Source: Membranipora membranacea
Lineage: Eukaryota > Bryozoa > Gymnolaemata > Cheilostomatida > Membraniporidae
Assembly: GCA_914767715.1 (NCBI GenBank)
Contig: OU612071.1
Span: 9,467,493 to 9,531,492, forward strand
Length of the DNA stretch: 64,000 nucleotides
Direction: 5' to 3'
Positions 46,852 to 59,032 of the stretch are shown here, one piece after another. The position numbers and the translations under genes are program-made. The notes beneath the pieces were generated by a model. It was not told where the DNA came from and did no database searches. It saw nothing but the letters and a program-made list of their open reading frames with translations. How positions within the stretch are numbered: the stretch's first letter is position 1; each line of letters starts with the position of its first letter.

Positions 46852-48096
46852 GGGCTTTGGTTTGCACCCAGGTGTGCCCTGACCTGCCTGCAAACAGAGA
46901 GCAACCTGGCACAGATATTGTGGCCTGGCCACTAAGGCAACGAATTTCACCGCTTATGCTCCGGGATGTGGCTTGTGACAAGACATCTTATTTAAATAAC
47001 CTTCAATTTTAATCAGTCTTGAGACACAAAGGTTATCCTCAGGTTTTGATATTCTAATATTACATTGCCTTTAAATCCTTTGGAAAAGATAAACAAGGCA
47101 CAACAGTAACAAATTCTTTCCCTGTAATGAAACACAGAGACTGCAATACAACTGGTTGTTCACAAATAAGATTTTCTTGAGGGATCAGAAAATTTACTTT
47201 GAGAAAACAATGTCTGTAATTGCTCTAACTGATATCTTCATACAGCTTAGGTCTCAATTGTCTCAGGGCACCCTCTACTTGATTGTGCAATAACTCCCGG
47301 GAGAAGGTTTACCCGGCTAACCAAGAGTGAAGTGATCCCAACCTTGTATAACTTTTTAGAAGCATGGACCATATTTTTGTTGAGTAAAGAGAGTGTGGAT
47401 AATTGAATGTCGACAAGTTGTCATGGTCGATTGCAAAAATGTAAATATTGAGTAACCAGCCACTAGAGCCTATTGATTCAACATAATGTGATATGATATT
47501 TTAGATGGAATAAAATTGGTATAAAAGAACGGGGCACTCAATATGGGCTAAATTTTTTGTATAAGAACCGGGGTTTCGGGCTTGGAATGCTGGTTGGAAA
47601 TATATTTGGACTGAGCAGGAATTACAACTTATCTAGCACTGGGCTTTGGTTTGCACCCAGGTGTGCTCCGACCTGCCTGCAACCAGAGAGCAACCTGACG
47701 CAGATATTGCGGCCTGGCCACTAAGGCAACAAATTTTGCCGCCTATGCTCCAGAATGTTGCTTGTGACAACACATCTGAATTAAATCAACCTTCAATTTT
47801 AATCTGATGTAATAATGCTATAATACATAAATATCATAAGAAGCAACAAGTCTTGAGACACAAAGGTAATCCTCAGGTTTTGATATTCTAATATTACATT
47901 GCCTTTAAATCCTTTGGAAAAGATAAACAAGGCACAACAGTAACAAATTCTTTCCCTGTAATGAAACACAGAGACTGCAATACAACTGGTTGTTTGCAAA
48001 TAAGATTTTCTTGAGGGATTAGAAAATTTACTCTGAGAAAACAATGTCTGTAATTATTCTAACATATATCTTCATCCAGCTTAGGTCTCAATTGTA
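46852..48096. repeat. direct repeat pair of about 410 and 456 bp
   Basis: GGGCTTTGGTTTGCACCCAG begins units at 46852 and 47641; both run to TTAGGTCTCAATTGT (47261 and 48096). Similarity is about 93%. The second unit has a 46-bp insert after TTTTAATC. Confidence 0.9.
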
Positions 48097-48905
48097 CTTG
48101 GATCGTTTCAATGCACTGCATGAAGAATTGCTTCCAATTTTGTTTGGAGGCCATCTCAGATTTGTTGTTTCTTGAGGCAGCCTACTTGTTTGGCTAACAG
48201 AATCCTCAAAAGTAACAACATTATAACTTGTTGCAGTATAGATGCAGTCCCAGTGCACGATTTTTAAAAAAAATGTACAAATTCAACCGTAACATGAATG
48301 CTGTCACTGGTTATTTCAGGACTGCAATTCCTTAATGGTGATAAATACACCAAGGTCGACCATACAGATACCAGCTCACTGAAAATGCAGCAGAATATTT
48401 CACATAGAATATCATGTGTGTTATTAAGGGTGAGCCCTTCAGACACACAGTTATCATAATCCTATACGCATCCAGCATAGAAGTTACATTAGTGTTTTTC
48501 AATAATAAAAATATTGGGATGACATTCAAGTAAAATTTAAGCTCAAACATTTGGGTGTATTTTGAAAATGCTATCATTGAACAGTTTCCACTGAAAAAGC
48601 CAAATCCAAACCATGTTTCGGAATATTAATAATATTAATTATTTTGAAGTCTATAGTCATTCTGATAGAATTTGATGGGTGACCGATGGGTCACCACAAT
48701 CTATACTGAAAACTTATATCAACCAACAGAAATATTATTTTGTTTAAGTTCAGTATAGCATCTCCATTGTCATTTGTAAAGTGCTCCACTCCTTTGATAA
48801 AAGGCAATTAGAATTTGTTTGAAACTGTACACAATGGCATAGAAACTACAAATATATAGGCTCTTTGCACTGCCTTGCGCAACATTGCCACTGCACTGAT
48901 GGATG
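47390..48905. repeat. partial paralogue of 54845-55465
   Basis: 47390-47620 resembles 54845-55045 (GTCATGGTCGATTGCAAA, CACTCAATATGGGCT), and 48640-48905 resembles 55199-55465 (AATTTGATGGGTG, CTCCATTGTCATTTGTAAA). A minus-strand segment VEHFTNDNG is common to both, but I cannot tell whether it is coding. Confidence 0.7.
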
Positions 48906-50652
48906 AAATAAACACTGTAATGAAAAAGTAAATCGCAATTTAAATTTAAATATGTTAAAAAAATATTTCAAACATGCCCTCAAAAGCTCATTTAGATAAT
49001 GTGATGAACTGATGCTCAAAAAAAAACCAGATCTCTGTGAGTTACAATGTCGAAATGTAATTCTGTAATGCCCAAACAGAAAGACACAAACTTGGAGATT
49101 TTTTGTCAGATTTGGAGTTTTTTTGCAGAAAAAGATAAATGAATAGTTAGCTGATTGACTAACGATCCAGGTGACCAAATGAGGTTATTCTGAATTAAAA
49201 ACTGTAGGAAGGAGATAGCTTTGGAAAAGTAAGAAGAAGATAACTACAACTGAGCATTTTTGACTTTAAATAACTGATATACTACTGATCCAATTTCAAC
49301 TACTCATGAGTTGGGGGAGGGGAGGATGGGGGGCAGCAAAAGAAATTGTCACAAAACCATTCGCTGAGTCAATTACTAAATCGATAGAAATCAGACTTCA
49401 CATAGGACCACTGAACAATTTGAAATTTTGATAAAATGATGGCATAGCCCATCCCTAACAGTAAAATGTATGACGCTATATGTTGCTACGACAATGCGCA
49501 ATGTGACCATAGTGTTGCGCAGACAACGAGTGTGTCACTTATTTGACAGTATACTAACCGACGAGGTGCTATCAGCGCTATTTGTCGTTTCATGGCTGGA
49601 GTGCACTCTATACAACCATCAGTCTCTATATCCCCTTCAGTCTCAACCACAGTCTGAAGAAGAAGAAAATTTCAATCACACATTGATCATTTTGGAGAGT
49701 TTGTAGCTAAGGTATCTTGAAGCTAAGGTGTCTTATATCTAGGTTTTTTCGGACATTTGCCCCAACAACCTACGCAACAAATTCAAGCCAAAAATAAACA
49801 TCACATTGCATATTTTACATTTCATGGACACCATTCTATATAAGAGTTATATAACGCTCTTTAGTAGCTATAATTTCCCGTCTCGAGTAATTTTGAAGTT
49901 TATGGAACACAGTGGGAAAGAGCTTTTATGTACAAATAGCCAAGGTGATCTTTGGACAGATAGTTGGTAAACATATATTATATTGCTGGCGTCTGGTCTA
50001 CTTACTGCATCACGAAAATATAAACCGGATTGGAAACAAGGCTAATACAATTATTATGTTCAGAGCAGCAAAAACTTCAATATGGTGGTACATAAAGCTA
50101 GTACATCTACAAGCAAAATAGGCTAAGAACTAGGTCTCCATATTATATGTGGTGTTATTGTTCTGCAAACTAAATGCATAATATTACAATCACCCAGTTA
50201 CAAACAATAAATGGATGCCAGAAATGTTCTCATCGAAAGCTGGCAGATTAGTGGTGACTAATTATACTGAAAACAAAATGCAAATCTTATCAAATCACTC
50301 GATACTAGCAACAATGAGACGCCAGAAACTAAAATCTGGGTAGATTATGGTGGTGTAATTGTTCAGTAAACTAAAGGCAAAACTAATCCAATAACTCAGG
50401 TACTGTAGCAACAATGGAACGCAACAAAATTGGTCACCAAATTCTGACAGAATATAGAGGGGTTATTGTACTGATAACAACATGCAAAACTTATCCAATC
50501 ACTCTGGTACTAGCAACAATGGGACGTTAGAAACATTGTCACCATTGTCACAAACTCAAGAGGGTTAGGTCTGAAGTGATGCAACAGTATCAAATGCCCA
50601 ATTTGATGGTTTTGTTCAAGAAGTTCACGAGAAATAGCAATAGGCCTCATAG

Positions 50653-51647
50653 CATAGGCGTATTTAATCTGTCTGGTCAACTCTCTAACAAAAAAAGCCC
50701 CGCGCAGCGGGAATTTTTTTTCAGGAGACAAGCATCTGTTAGAGACTCTAACAAATTTGTTAGAGTCTCTAACAAATTGTTAGAGTAGAGAATATTAACA
50801 TAAGCCTCAGATCCACTCAGGGATTTTTCAGTGAAGCTTGTGAGTGGATCGGAGGCTTGTGGTGGTGGTTTTGGCCTCAAAAATCAAACCACAAACACCA
50901 TTTTTGAAATGAACATTTTCGAAGTGTCCGTATACCGGTTGATAGTAGACTTTTGCAATATGTTGTGTACTATGTCTGATCCAGCAGGTGCCCATGATGA
51001 CTGCAGTGGGTCGGACTCTGAGGCTGTGTTGTGACCATGATTGATAGCTATGACTATGATGGCCAAGTGGTGGTTCTGTGGGGTTCTGTTGACAGTCTCA
51101 ATCAATCAACACAACAATAAAATCAATGAATCAACAACAAGCAATCAATCAACCACCAAACATCATCATCAATAATGAAATGATGATGATGATGATGAAA
51201 AAAAAACAAAAACAGACAGGTGTGCTTGCTTTGCTTTGTTGCTAAATATGCATATTGATGAGAGGATTGGAGGGATAAAAGTCAAGGGACTTTCTGGGTA
51301 ACAATATATACAGAGCAATACTCCAGTGATTTGGGTAGCATCAGGGTAGCATGAGGAAGTTTTTAGGGAGAAAAGATTTGCTCTATCTGTATTTTCCTGT
51401 AACTTCGTTGCATCCCAAAGTATTAATTAAGATGACCTTGGAATGTCAATAGACAACAAAAAGTCTACTGGTTTCATATCAAAGTTTTACTTTTATGTCC
51501 AGTGACAAAGAGAGGACAACTAATAATAATAACAGGAAAAGAAGACAATTCATCATTACTTGATTCGAGGGTGGAACATTTTTCCCAACACTCTAACCAT
51601 CCTTGCCTCTAACATTCGAGAGTTCGAGATAGTTAAATACGCCTATG
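50653..51647. mobile_element. 995-bp hAT-like non-autonomous element
   Basis: Ends CATAGGCGTATTTAA and TTAAATACGCCTATG are exact inverted repeats of 15 bp. CCTCATAG stands directly outside at 50645-50652 and 51648-51655, an 8-bp target duplication as made by hAT transposases. The paralogous empty site with a single CCTCATAG is at 10678-10685. No transposase frame inside; the internal sequence includes a 38-bp palindrome, an imperfect hairpin at about 50803-50857 and ATG/CAA-rich simple sequence at 51105-51200. Confidence 0.9.
50737..50774. repeat. perfect 38-bp palindrome
   Basis: TGTTAGAGACTCTAACAAA followed directly by its reverse complement, with no spacer. A further partial repeat (TTAGAGTCTCTAACAAATTG) overlaps its right half. 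Confidence 0.95.
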
Positions 51648-52602
51648 CCTCATAGGTAATGAATACTAGGTACTAGACATTGATGGTCTTGAGGAGAATG
51701 AGGCCAGTTGTGCAGCCGATTTAGTATTACAATTACCGCACCTTCCCTTGCTTTTATATTAGGCCATTACAGAAGTCTAGATCAGAGTACTCAATGTGAC
51801 ATCCAAATTAGGAATAATTTATTTATCCCGACTACTGAGCAAATATCAACAACTCACAATGTGGATAAAAAAGCCTTACTGTGAAAGATCATTCACTTTA
51901 TGCATCATACATTATTTCCCATCTTAGACTCACAAGAATGATCAACAACAGGACACATACATCAAATGAGCATAGGTGTTTTCTATTGCCTACATATATT
52001 ATGAACTAGTTTGCCAGTGGAATGAAAATTTGCCAACTGCTTCATCATTAAAACAGGGTCATCCACAGTCAGAAACTGTAGTAGGCCTACTGTTAGTGTC
52101 TACAAGACCACATTCATCACAACCATATTCCAAAGTGAGGGTGAGACTTCAGTCAGCTACTAAGCATTTCGCTCATTGACTACCAATCCAGAGTGAGCGA
52201 TGCAGAGAGTAAGGTAATGTAAGGATCAGCCATAATACGCAATGAGAAATGAATGTCTAACTGGGAGTGAGTGGTGACAAGTGAAACATTTAGTCTACAA
52301 GTCCACTAGTCAACTCATCTCTTACTCACTCTTATATCCAACCAATGCTGTTACTCCTTGATCCAGCCAAGTAACATTGTGTCTAGTCACACAATATCAT
52401 GTTACAAGAAATGCAGCCTGTTTAGAGTCTAATATAGTGCCCATAGACCATAGTATTATCATCTACTCACTAACTCAAAGCCTACTACACTTTTGGGATA
52501 AAACATCGGGTCCAACAAATAAGTTACAATTCCAACTCATCCTAACATTGGATGCTGAGGAAATGGCAATAATATCACTTGAAATATGTTTAGACAACTT
52601 AC

Positions 52603-52686
52603 CTCACTCTCTGAGTCGGCTTCAGAATCACTGTCAGCAAAGAAAACCTGTAAATCCTTATCAACATGGCGAAACTTGCTAGCCAT
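52603..52686 (-). CDS. MASKF gene, first coding exon, copy 2
   Basis: ATG at 52686, 28 codons, GTAAGT donor, phase 0. It reads MASKFRHVDKDLQVFFADSD and an acidic Ser/Glu end. Copy 1 (12112-12195) has the same length with a few amino-acid changes. Start and splice donor are conserved in both, which argues for selection at least until recently. The next exon known from copy 1 is deleted here, so a full-length product from copy 2 is unlikely. Confidence 0.55.
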
Positions 52687-52732
52687 AGTAGGAGAGAAAA
52701 AATTTATCCTTCCTCCAAGTTCAACATGTTTA

Positions 52733-53051
52733 TCATTACAAAATAAAGTACAGTTATGCTGTAGAATGTTGAATAGGCCCTGGGGGCCGTTGTCAGGGAG
52801 ACATGCACCAATGCACCTATGAGAGTTGTGTAACAAAAGGCCTTTTGTTTGGTGAACAAAGGAGTACAATGGCAGGCAAAGTGTGCTTGTCTGAATACAT
52901 GTTGCATGATTGCATGCTGGGTGCATCATGCTAGGCTCAGTTCTACACTTTCGCTACACTCATTTGTGGGTATACACAATCCACCCGCTGCTACGATATG
53001 TAGGAACCACTGGTAAAGGGTATTTCACAACTGTATTTTATTTTGTAATGA
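52733..53051. mobile_element. 319-bp MITE, TA target, copy 2 only
   Basis: Starts TCATTACAAAATAAAGTACA and ends TGTATTTTATTTTGTAATGA, near-perfect inverted ends of about 22 bp. TA lies on both sides. Copy 1 has the empty site at about 12242 (GCTTATACTAC). TA duplication points to the Tc1/mariner/pogo group. Confidence 0.85.
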
Positions 53052-53742
53052 TACTACACTAACTTATCTATGTGTTACCCTAGAAACATGTTAGTACAGA
53101 TGTGAAATTTTATTCTCTTTCTATTGGTTGAATTTATTTTAGCATAAGGTAACCCTAGATACAAGATTTCTAAAGTTAAACAGTAGGTTATTCCCTGTCG
53201 ACTTTTCTCGCTTGCGATAGGGGGCAACTCCTAAAATCTCGGCGAGAAATCTCGCCCATGACCTACAATTGAAACCCATCTAATATTTCACAGTGCTCTG
53301 ATGGTCTAATTTAGCCCAGGATACAAAGGTCCATACCAAATTACACACCCACACTGTGGGTTGAAAGGAGGAGCACAAAATACATTGACACATGCTTAGC
53401 GTTGTCCGATTAAACAAGAATAATATGATGACTGAGTCAAGTGCAGGCTAGCTGGTATGTCTTTAGTAGCTAAATAATAACATTGAGTGAGGAATTGGTT
53501 AGAGAACTCAAAACTTGGAATGAATGGCTTACCTTTAGGCTAGATGTAATAGTAACAATAAGGGAACCAGAACTGACCCCTGCAGAACAACAGTAAGAAC
53601 ATATTTTTAAGAGGAAATTTTAGCTTTCCTGCATGAGACCCTCCACATAAATAATTTCTATTGAGATTTTGTCATGACTCATGCCACTATCTGTCCCTGT
53701 AGGAAAGACGGCAGATAAAATAACCTTATAGCACAGACCTAC

Positions 53743-53908
53743 CTTGTCTCTGCCTGGCCGGGACAGCATACACATGATCGCCTCCATCTGTTTCCTGTTT
53801 ACATGATACTGACTCATATATACGTTCTAACCCTTCTCCTCTATTGGTTAGTTCAGCATTGTCATCTATTGTCCCCGAGTAAGCATCGTTATTGTATCTG
53901 TTCGCCAT
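53743..53908 (-). CDS. Receptor gene B, exon 1: cytoplasmic tail
   Basis: ATG at 53908, 55 codons plus one base to GTAGGT (phase 1), which matches the transmembrane exon at 38194. It reads MANRYNNDAYSGTIDDNAEL, TNRGEGLERIYESVSCKQ, ETDGGDHVYAVPARQRQ. It has four tyrosines; IYESV and VYAVP fit SH2-binding contexts and YxxV resembles endocytic or ITIM-like signals. Open sequence continues 5' of the ATG to an acceptor-like AATAG at 53938, so a further upstream exon is possible; in gene C the same stretch contains a stop, which favours this Met. Signalling is inferred from motifs. Confidence 0.68.
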
Positions 53909-54560
53909 GTGACAGCCTTGGGGTGTGCAGTGTTCTCCTATTAGATATGATGATAAATATAGCAGTAACAGCAATTAGTATCAACCCCCACCCATTGAAT
54001 AATCTAGTTATGGAAACAATTCCTTGTCCAAAAAACCACCAAAATCACACATGTGTTGCTTCACAAAAGTAGATACCATGATATGTGTTTCACTGACTTG
54101 GACAGTTGCCTATCTGTAGAGAAAAATCAAATGTGTTGATTGAAGTAAAAATGAATGTCACAGAATAAGGATCTTACGTGACTAGTTGGTCGAGATATCT
54201 GACTGCTTGTCCTTCGGTCCGAATTATGTAAGTGCGTACTTCATTTTTCAGCTTAAACTTGCCCTTACCTTGCCAAAAGATTTCTTATCTAGATTCAAAA
54301 TGAAAAGTGTAAATAAATTGCATCCAATAGGAGACCAGCACTGCAATGAATAGGCACTGATCATTAAATATTAATCCGACTCTGTTGACATTTTGTGTCA
54401 TGCGAAACAAATAAATCCCAATGATAAAAGTTGATAATGGTGTAGCGGTGGCAGATGCTTGATTGTTGATTGGTTGGTAAGGTTTGCATGATTTTCAGAT
54501 CAACATTCTAAACTCTAATGTACACTGATTATCCAGGCCTTATCTGTATATTAGGTGGTG

Positions 54561-56064
54561 TTGGATAATAATGCTGTTTTAGAAGTGCTAGAGGGCTACT
54601 AGACTAGCTCAAGGCCACTTATAACCTTTTGTCTGATGCAGCCTAATGGGTAATATTTTGTGGCGTCTTTGCTGGTGCTGCATTATGGGTTATCTATTGC
54701 GGCTCTGTTGTGGCCTTATGTCTATGAAAATTTTGCATATTTATTTGTTTTCCTGAATGCGGATGTCAAAGCATGCATAGCCAGCCTTGACATGCCGTCA
54801 CTTTAAAATAAAAGAGGGATAAGTGATGTGACAAGTAAATTGTGATAATGTGTTGATACCTGAATGTTGACAAGGTGCCATGGTCGATTGCAAATGTTCA
54901 AATACATAAGGAGCCAGCCTAGAGCCTTCTGATTCCACATCATAATGTTTTAGATGCAATATAATGGTCTGATAAAAAATCAAGTACACTCAATATGGGC
55001 TCATTTTTTATCAGAGCTTTGGCCTAAGCAGGAATGACAATATATCTGAGCTACATATATTGCTAAAAAAAGTAACTTCTATTGAGGAAAAAGTGCAGAT
55101 CTGACTGGATCAAAGTGTAATACTACAGGGCAATAAAAAGAGTACCAGTCTTGTTTGGATTCTGGCAATTTCTGAATACATGTAGAATGCTGAAGGTATA
55201 TAGTCATATACATTCAATCTAATAGAATTTGATGGGTGGTTGCCAATCAATCTAGCAAATAATGAAATACAACTGTATCCACATACTACACTGACAACTT
55301 GGTAAACAACAGAAATATTCTTTTGATTCAGTTCAAATGTAGCCTCTCCATTGTCATTTGTAAAATGCTCCACTCTATTTATAAAAGAGCCATTTGAACT
55401 TTCTATGGCATAGAAACCACACTTATATATATATAAGCTCCTTGCAACACGTTGCGCAACAATATAATAATATGATAATTATGATAAGATAACATTTATT
55501 TTAAAATCATATACAGAACAATTTTGAGAATTTGTTGTAATGGAGTAGTTTGTAGAAGAAAAATGCCCTGAATAATGAGCATGGATAAAAATCATGAAAT
55601 TGGGGTATCAACTGTTTGGCTTGGTCTAAATAAGAGTACAGTTGACTTATATTTTAAATTCGAATTGCATAAAACAATATCATAATATATCAGGTAAATT
55701 TTTTATGTGTATATTAGGTAATATAGGTATATTTTTGTGTCAGTGCCAGTGGTACTAAATAGTAAAGGAGATAACTGTACATACAACTGTTATTCATCCA
55801 TCCACATTCCTCTTAATTGACCTGATTCGAAAATTGTGAAGGTTGCTATTTGTGTTAAGTATAAGCGTGCAGCTGAATACAATCTAAATAGAGAACCCTT
55901 GTAGAAAATTCATGTTATTTATGTATGATAAACCCAATCACAATATGATGTAAGAGTATCCTAGAGCAGACATTTAGCCAACAGCAGATATGTATGGAGA
56001 TAAGAATTGTTGTAAACAATTTGATTTTAGATGTTTGTGATTGTTCCTGAGGTTTCTGTGATGT
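54561..56064. other. intergenic between gene A and gene B
   Basis: Paralogous fragments of 47-49 kb (54845-55465) and the downstream flank of gene A. No supported exon. The minus-strand frame 55110-55373 holds the VEHFTNDNGEA segment also seen near 48.8 kb. Confidence 0.4.
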
Positions 56065-56122
56065 TCAGGTATAGCATGTGACTCCTGCATCTTCTCCATG
56101 GTTGCAATTTTCCACACCCCAC
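56065..56122 (-). CDS. Receptor gene A, last exon: end of SRCR domain
   Basis: Acceptor TATGTACAG, reads WGVENCNHGEDAGVTCYT, stop TGA at 56067. HGEDAGV is the family consensus. Same length and phase as gene B. Confidence 0.9.
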
Positions 56123-56377
56123 CTGTACATAATATAGAGTATTGAGTGAAATTTTGAAAAGCATGAAAAGTCAACTAAATACATCACACAAATTGCTTAC
56201 TGTTTGGGAATGACACCCTATGACCTTTGATTAGAACTAGAAGCGCAGACAAAACGGGACTGAAATACCTGAAGGAACTCAAGCTTCAATTCCTTTCAAT
56301 TTATATAACAGGGTTAAACTATGTGGAAAGTGGTATTTTGCTTTCAACTAAATACCGTCAATACATGTTCTGCTTAC

Positions 56378-56494
56378 CCTCTGTGTTTGCACAATCCCAA
56401 ATTAGTTTCCGAGCCTGTACATGATACATTATCCAGATAAATTGAACCAGTGCCTTTTCCAAAATGTGCAATCAGATGATAATATTGTGCTCCT
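56378..56494 (-). CDS. Receptor gene A: middle of SRCR domain
   Basis: 117-bp exon, acceptor GTTTTAG, donor GTAAGC. It reads [38 protein letters not shown]. Closer to the SRCR consensus (LDNVSC) than gene B (LDWVKC). Confidence 0.92.
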
Positions 56495-56782
56495 CTAAAA
56501 CAAAAAATTGATAGAAGAATTGACGTAACATGAAGGGTCAGAGACCTGACCTACATGTTGTTCAAATGCTATACATTATAATCACTTGTTTTTGGTATTT
56601 TTTGCTCTTGTACTTCAGCCAATATATTATCACTTTTTATCCCCACATCTCATGAGTGAACTGTTCTCACAAATTTTATCTGAGGGACATGTTAAATGTT
56701 TGTACAGCGAGAATTAAGTGAACTAATTTTCAAATTTCCTGTATTAATGTTGAAAAAAATGTGTTGGAGACTTATAATTTAC

Positions 56783-56933
56783 CCGCTGTGCCCTAAGCTC
56801 TTGCAGACAACATGAGAATCATTTATGTCCCAGCCATCATCACATACTGTACCCCATTCTTCTTGTACAGTTCTCCGTACCTCAACTCTGCCACTGTATG
56901 AAGTGCCACCAACTAGCCTTATGTATAATATAC
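56783..56933 (-). CDS. Receptor gene A: start of SRCR domain
   Basis: 151-bp exon, acceptor TATTTTAG, donor GTAAAT. It reads [20 protein letters not shown], then [28 protein letters not shown] clear SRCR start. With the next two exons it contributes six cysteines, the group A pattern, which is also the group normally split over several exons. Confidence 0.94.
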
Positions 56934-57339
56934 CTAAAATAATCACTAGCACATAATAACTGATCATACAGGAGATATATTGATGTATACTTATCCACCA
57001 ATATACGGGAAACTATTAGTTAATTATCTTCTGGAGTGTGCTTTAACACACAAGAAGAGCCTGTATTATGAATCAATCATCAGAAATGTTTGCTTTGTCT
57101 TTCTACTGATCACTCTAAGATTTCGGATCAATTGCGCAATTGATTGCCGACGGAATTCATTTGAAATGATGTGTGCCTTATAAGTTGTATGGGTTTTGCA
57201 CTTGGATATTAGGCAAAATGAGTATGTTTGTCACCAAGTCCGAAAAGTTTGCCAAGCCAATACTGCATGACCTCCATGCATCAAGATAGTTTGTGACTTT
57301 GTTTGAAATAAGAATGAGGGACGAAATATTGATATTCAC

Positions 57340-57585
57340 CAGATGGCACAAGCTTGTTCAGTGAAGATATCTGTCCACTAAATTGATGAGTTAGTGTCTG
57401 TAACGAAGATATAGCGCTACTTGTAGAACTAGCTGACCTCTGTAGTGACGTAATACTGCTACTTGCAGATCTAGCTGATCCCTCAAGTGTTGATATCCTG
57501 CCTCTAGATGACTGGGACTGAGCCTGCAAGTCCAACACACTGCTGCTTGTAGAATTCGCTGATCTCTCCATTGATGAGATTCTAC
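57340..57585 (-). CDS. Receptor gene A: Ser/Thr-rich stalk
   Basis: 246-bp exon, acceptor TATCTACAG, donor GTGAAT, phase 1 at both ends. It begins RISSMERSANSTSSSVLDLQ and repeats a unit of the form R-I-S-T-L-E-G-S-A-R-S-A/T-S-S three to four times, ending LNKLVPS. Thirteen residues longer than gene B's stalk. The upstream transmembrane and cytoplasmic exons were not found between here and 64 kb, where the foldback element has inserted. Confidence 0.87.
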
Positions 57586-57715
57586 CTGTAGATATAAATA
57601 AAAGGTTTGAATGGAAGACCTGAACTTTTTTTGTCAGCATAATAATTCTGTTCTGTTTGAGATTTTCCATTGAAACCTTTAGTGTCCAAACATCAATCAA
57701 ATTCAAACAGGATAT

Positions 57716-58841
57716 CGAGAATTGAGCAATCTGATATTGTGGGATAATACTGCTACTTATGGTGAATTAAACGTTGTTGTTTAAAATATAGTATGAATCA
57801 TTTTCTACAATTGCTAACCTCTGACCCCACAATCATTTTAATCCTTTATATGCATGCTATGTAGTATTCAATAGAACATGAATCAGTTAGTGTTTAACCC
57901 TATACAAGTCAACACGTTTATTTAAACCTCTCACTATAAGCTACAACCCCAAATGAAGATAATTCTATCTATAACAATCAAACACGTACTGCGTCAGCCC
58001 TCATTCAACATTCATAACAAACAACAATATCATAAAAGCATCCATGATATTGAGATTGGGCTCATCAAAGCTGTTTCTTCAGCTAATCAGCTTCAAATCA
58101 AGCCAAAATTGACCCTCTAGGATTACCAGAATCGGTGTTATGCGTCAGTGTTGTCGACCCTGACAGTATTCGCCGGCGAGATAGGAAAGTCTGTGTGTGA
58201 GGTCACAGCAGGGTTGTCGACCAATATTCAACATTTGCTTTGATTATTTTAAGCTTCATTTCATAGATGCTTCGAGTCTTATCATCTAACATGTGAGACT
58301 TGATATATCTCGTATATGTCAACCAAATTTGAATTGTGTGTTAAAACATTATTATTTAATTCAATCAGTTAATGAGTTATTGTAGATTAAAAATAAAATA
58401 ATGAGCAGCTTGTACATAACAGAATAATTGTTGTTATTGCACTGCATTTAAGTTTTACATTACAGTATTTACACACACCTTTTAATATTTATTCATGTCA
58501 TTTCAAAATCACCATTTTTTGTTACCTAACAAAAAGTGATGTTGTTTAATGTTTTCATTAGCCTTAAGATGCTTGATCCTCAATTTGGTTGAGAGAGTAG
58601 CCTTTGAGTTGCGGAATGCCAGCTATTCTATTCCAATCTATATCATGGCTAGACTGGTATGGTAGCATTTGCTAATTGATGTTTGATTGAAGTGAATCAT
58701 TGAAGTTTTTTGCATGGTTAGTATTTGATTGAGATTCAGTATTACATCGACTTTATTATTTCAATTTTAGTCTTAATGAAAGTCAATCCCCTACAGTTAG
58801 ACCCAAGCCAAGCTGAATCTAACAAATATAATCCAGGTACA
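57716..58841. other. no gene recognised (gene A intron)
   Basis: AT-rich sequence. GTTGTCGACC occurs twice at about 58152 and 58212. No exon supported. Confidence 0.35.
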
Positions 58842-58848
58842 GGTGTAG

Positions 58849-59032
58849 TATTGTAAACTGTCCCCCGCGCGAAAACAACCCCGGGACACTTTACAATATT
58901 GTAAACTGTCCCGGGGACACTTTACAATAAAAACAGGCCTATTGTAAACTGTCCCCCCCCTATTGTAAGCTGTCCCCCCCTATTGTAAACTGTCCCCCCC
59001 TATTGTAAACTGTCCCCCCTATTTGTGACTGT
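58849..59032 (+). repeat. subterminal repeats TATTGTAAACTGTCCCCCC (left arm)
   Basis: Six copies of TATTGTAAACTGTCCCC or close variants, plus a degenerate seventh, spaced from 19 to about 45 bp. The inverted set is at about 62660-62845. Copy number and C-run length differ slightly between arms. Confidence 0.93.

Larger units (their letters stand above)
45457..54560. repeat. segmental duplication, copy 2 (paralogue of 6217-15200)
   Basis: Same orientation as copy 1. Copy 2 lacks the equivalent of 9450-10575 (join at about 50535), including one MASKF-gene exon. It carries a 995-bp hAT-like insertion (50653-51647) and a 319-bp MITE (52733-53051). The stretch 46250-49250 has no equivalent in copy 1; instead it resembles 54845-55465 and is itself internally duplicated. 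Copy 2 lies in the first intron of receptor gene B, with that gene's first exon near its right end. Confidence 0.9.

Noticed and set aside
51105-51205. CAATCAA-rich tract as a regulatory array
   Set aside because: Irregular spacing and merging into (GAT)n; low-complexity sequence inside the hAT-like element.
55110-55373. Extra receptor exon (VEHFTNDNG)
   Set aside because: No acceptor/donor pair in a usable phase, and the related copy near 48.8 kb has stops.
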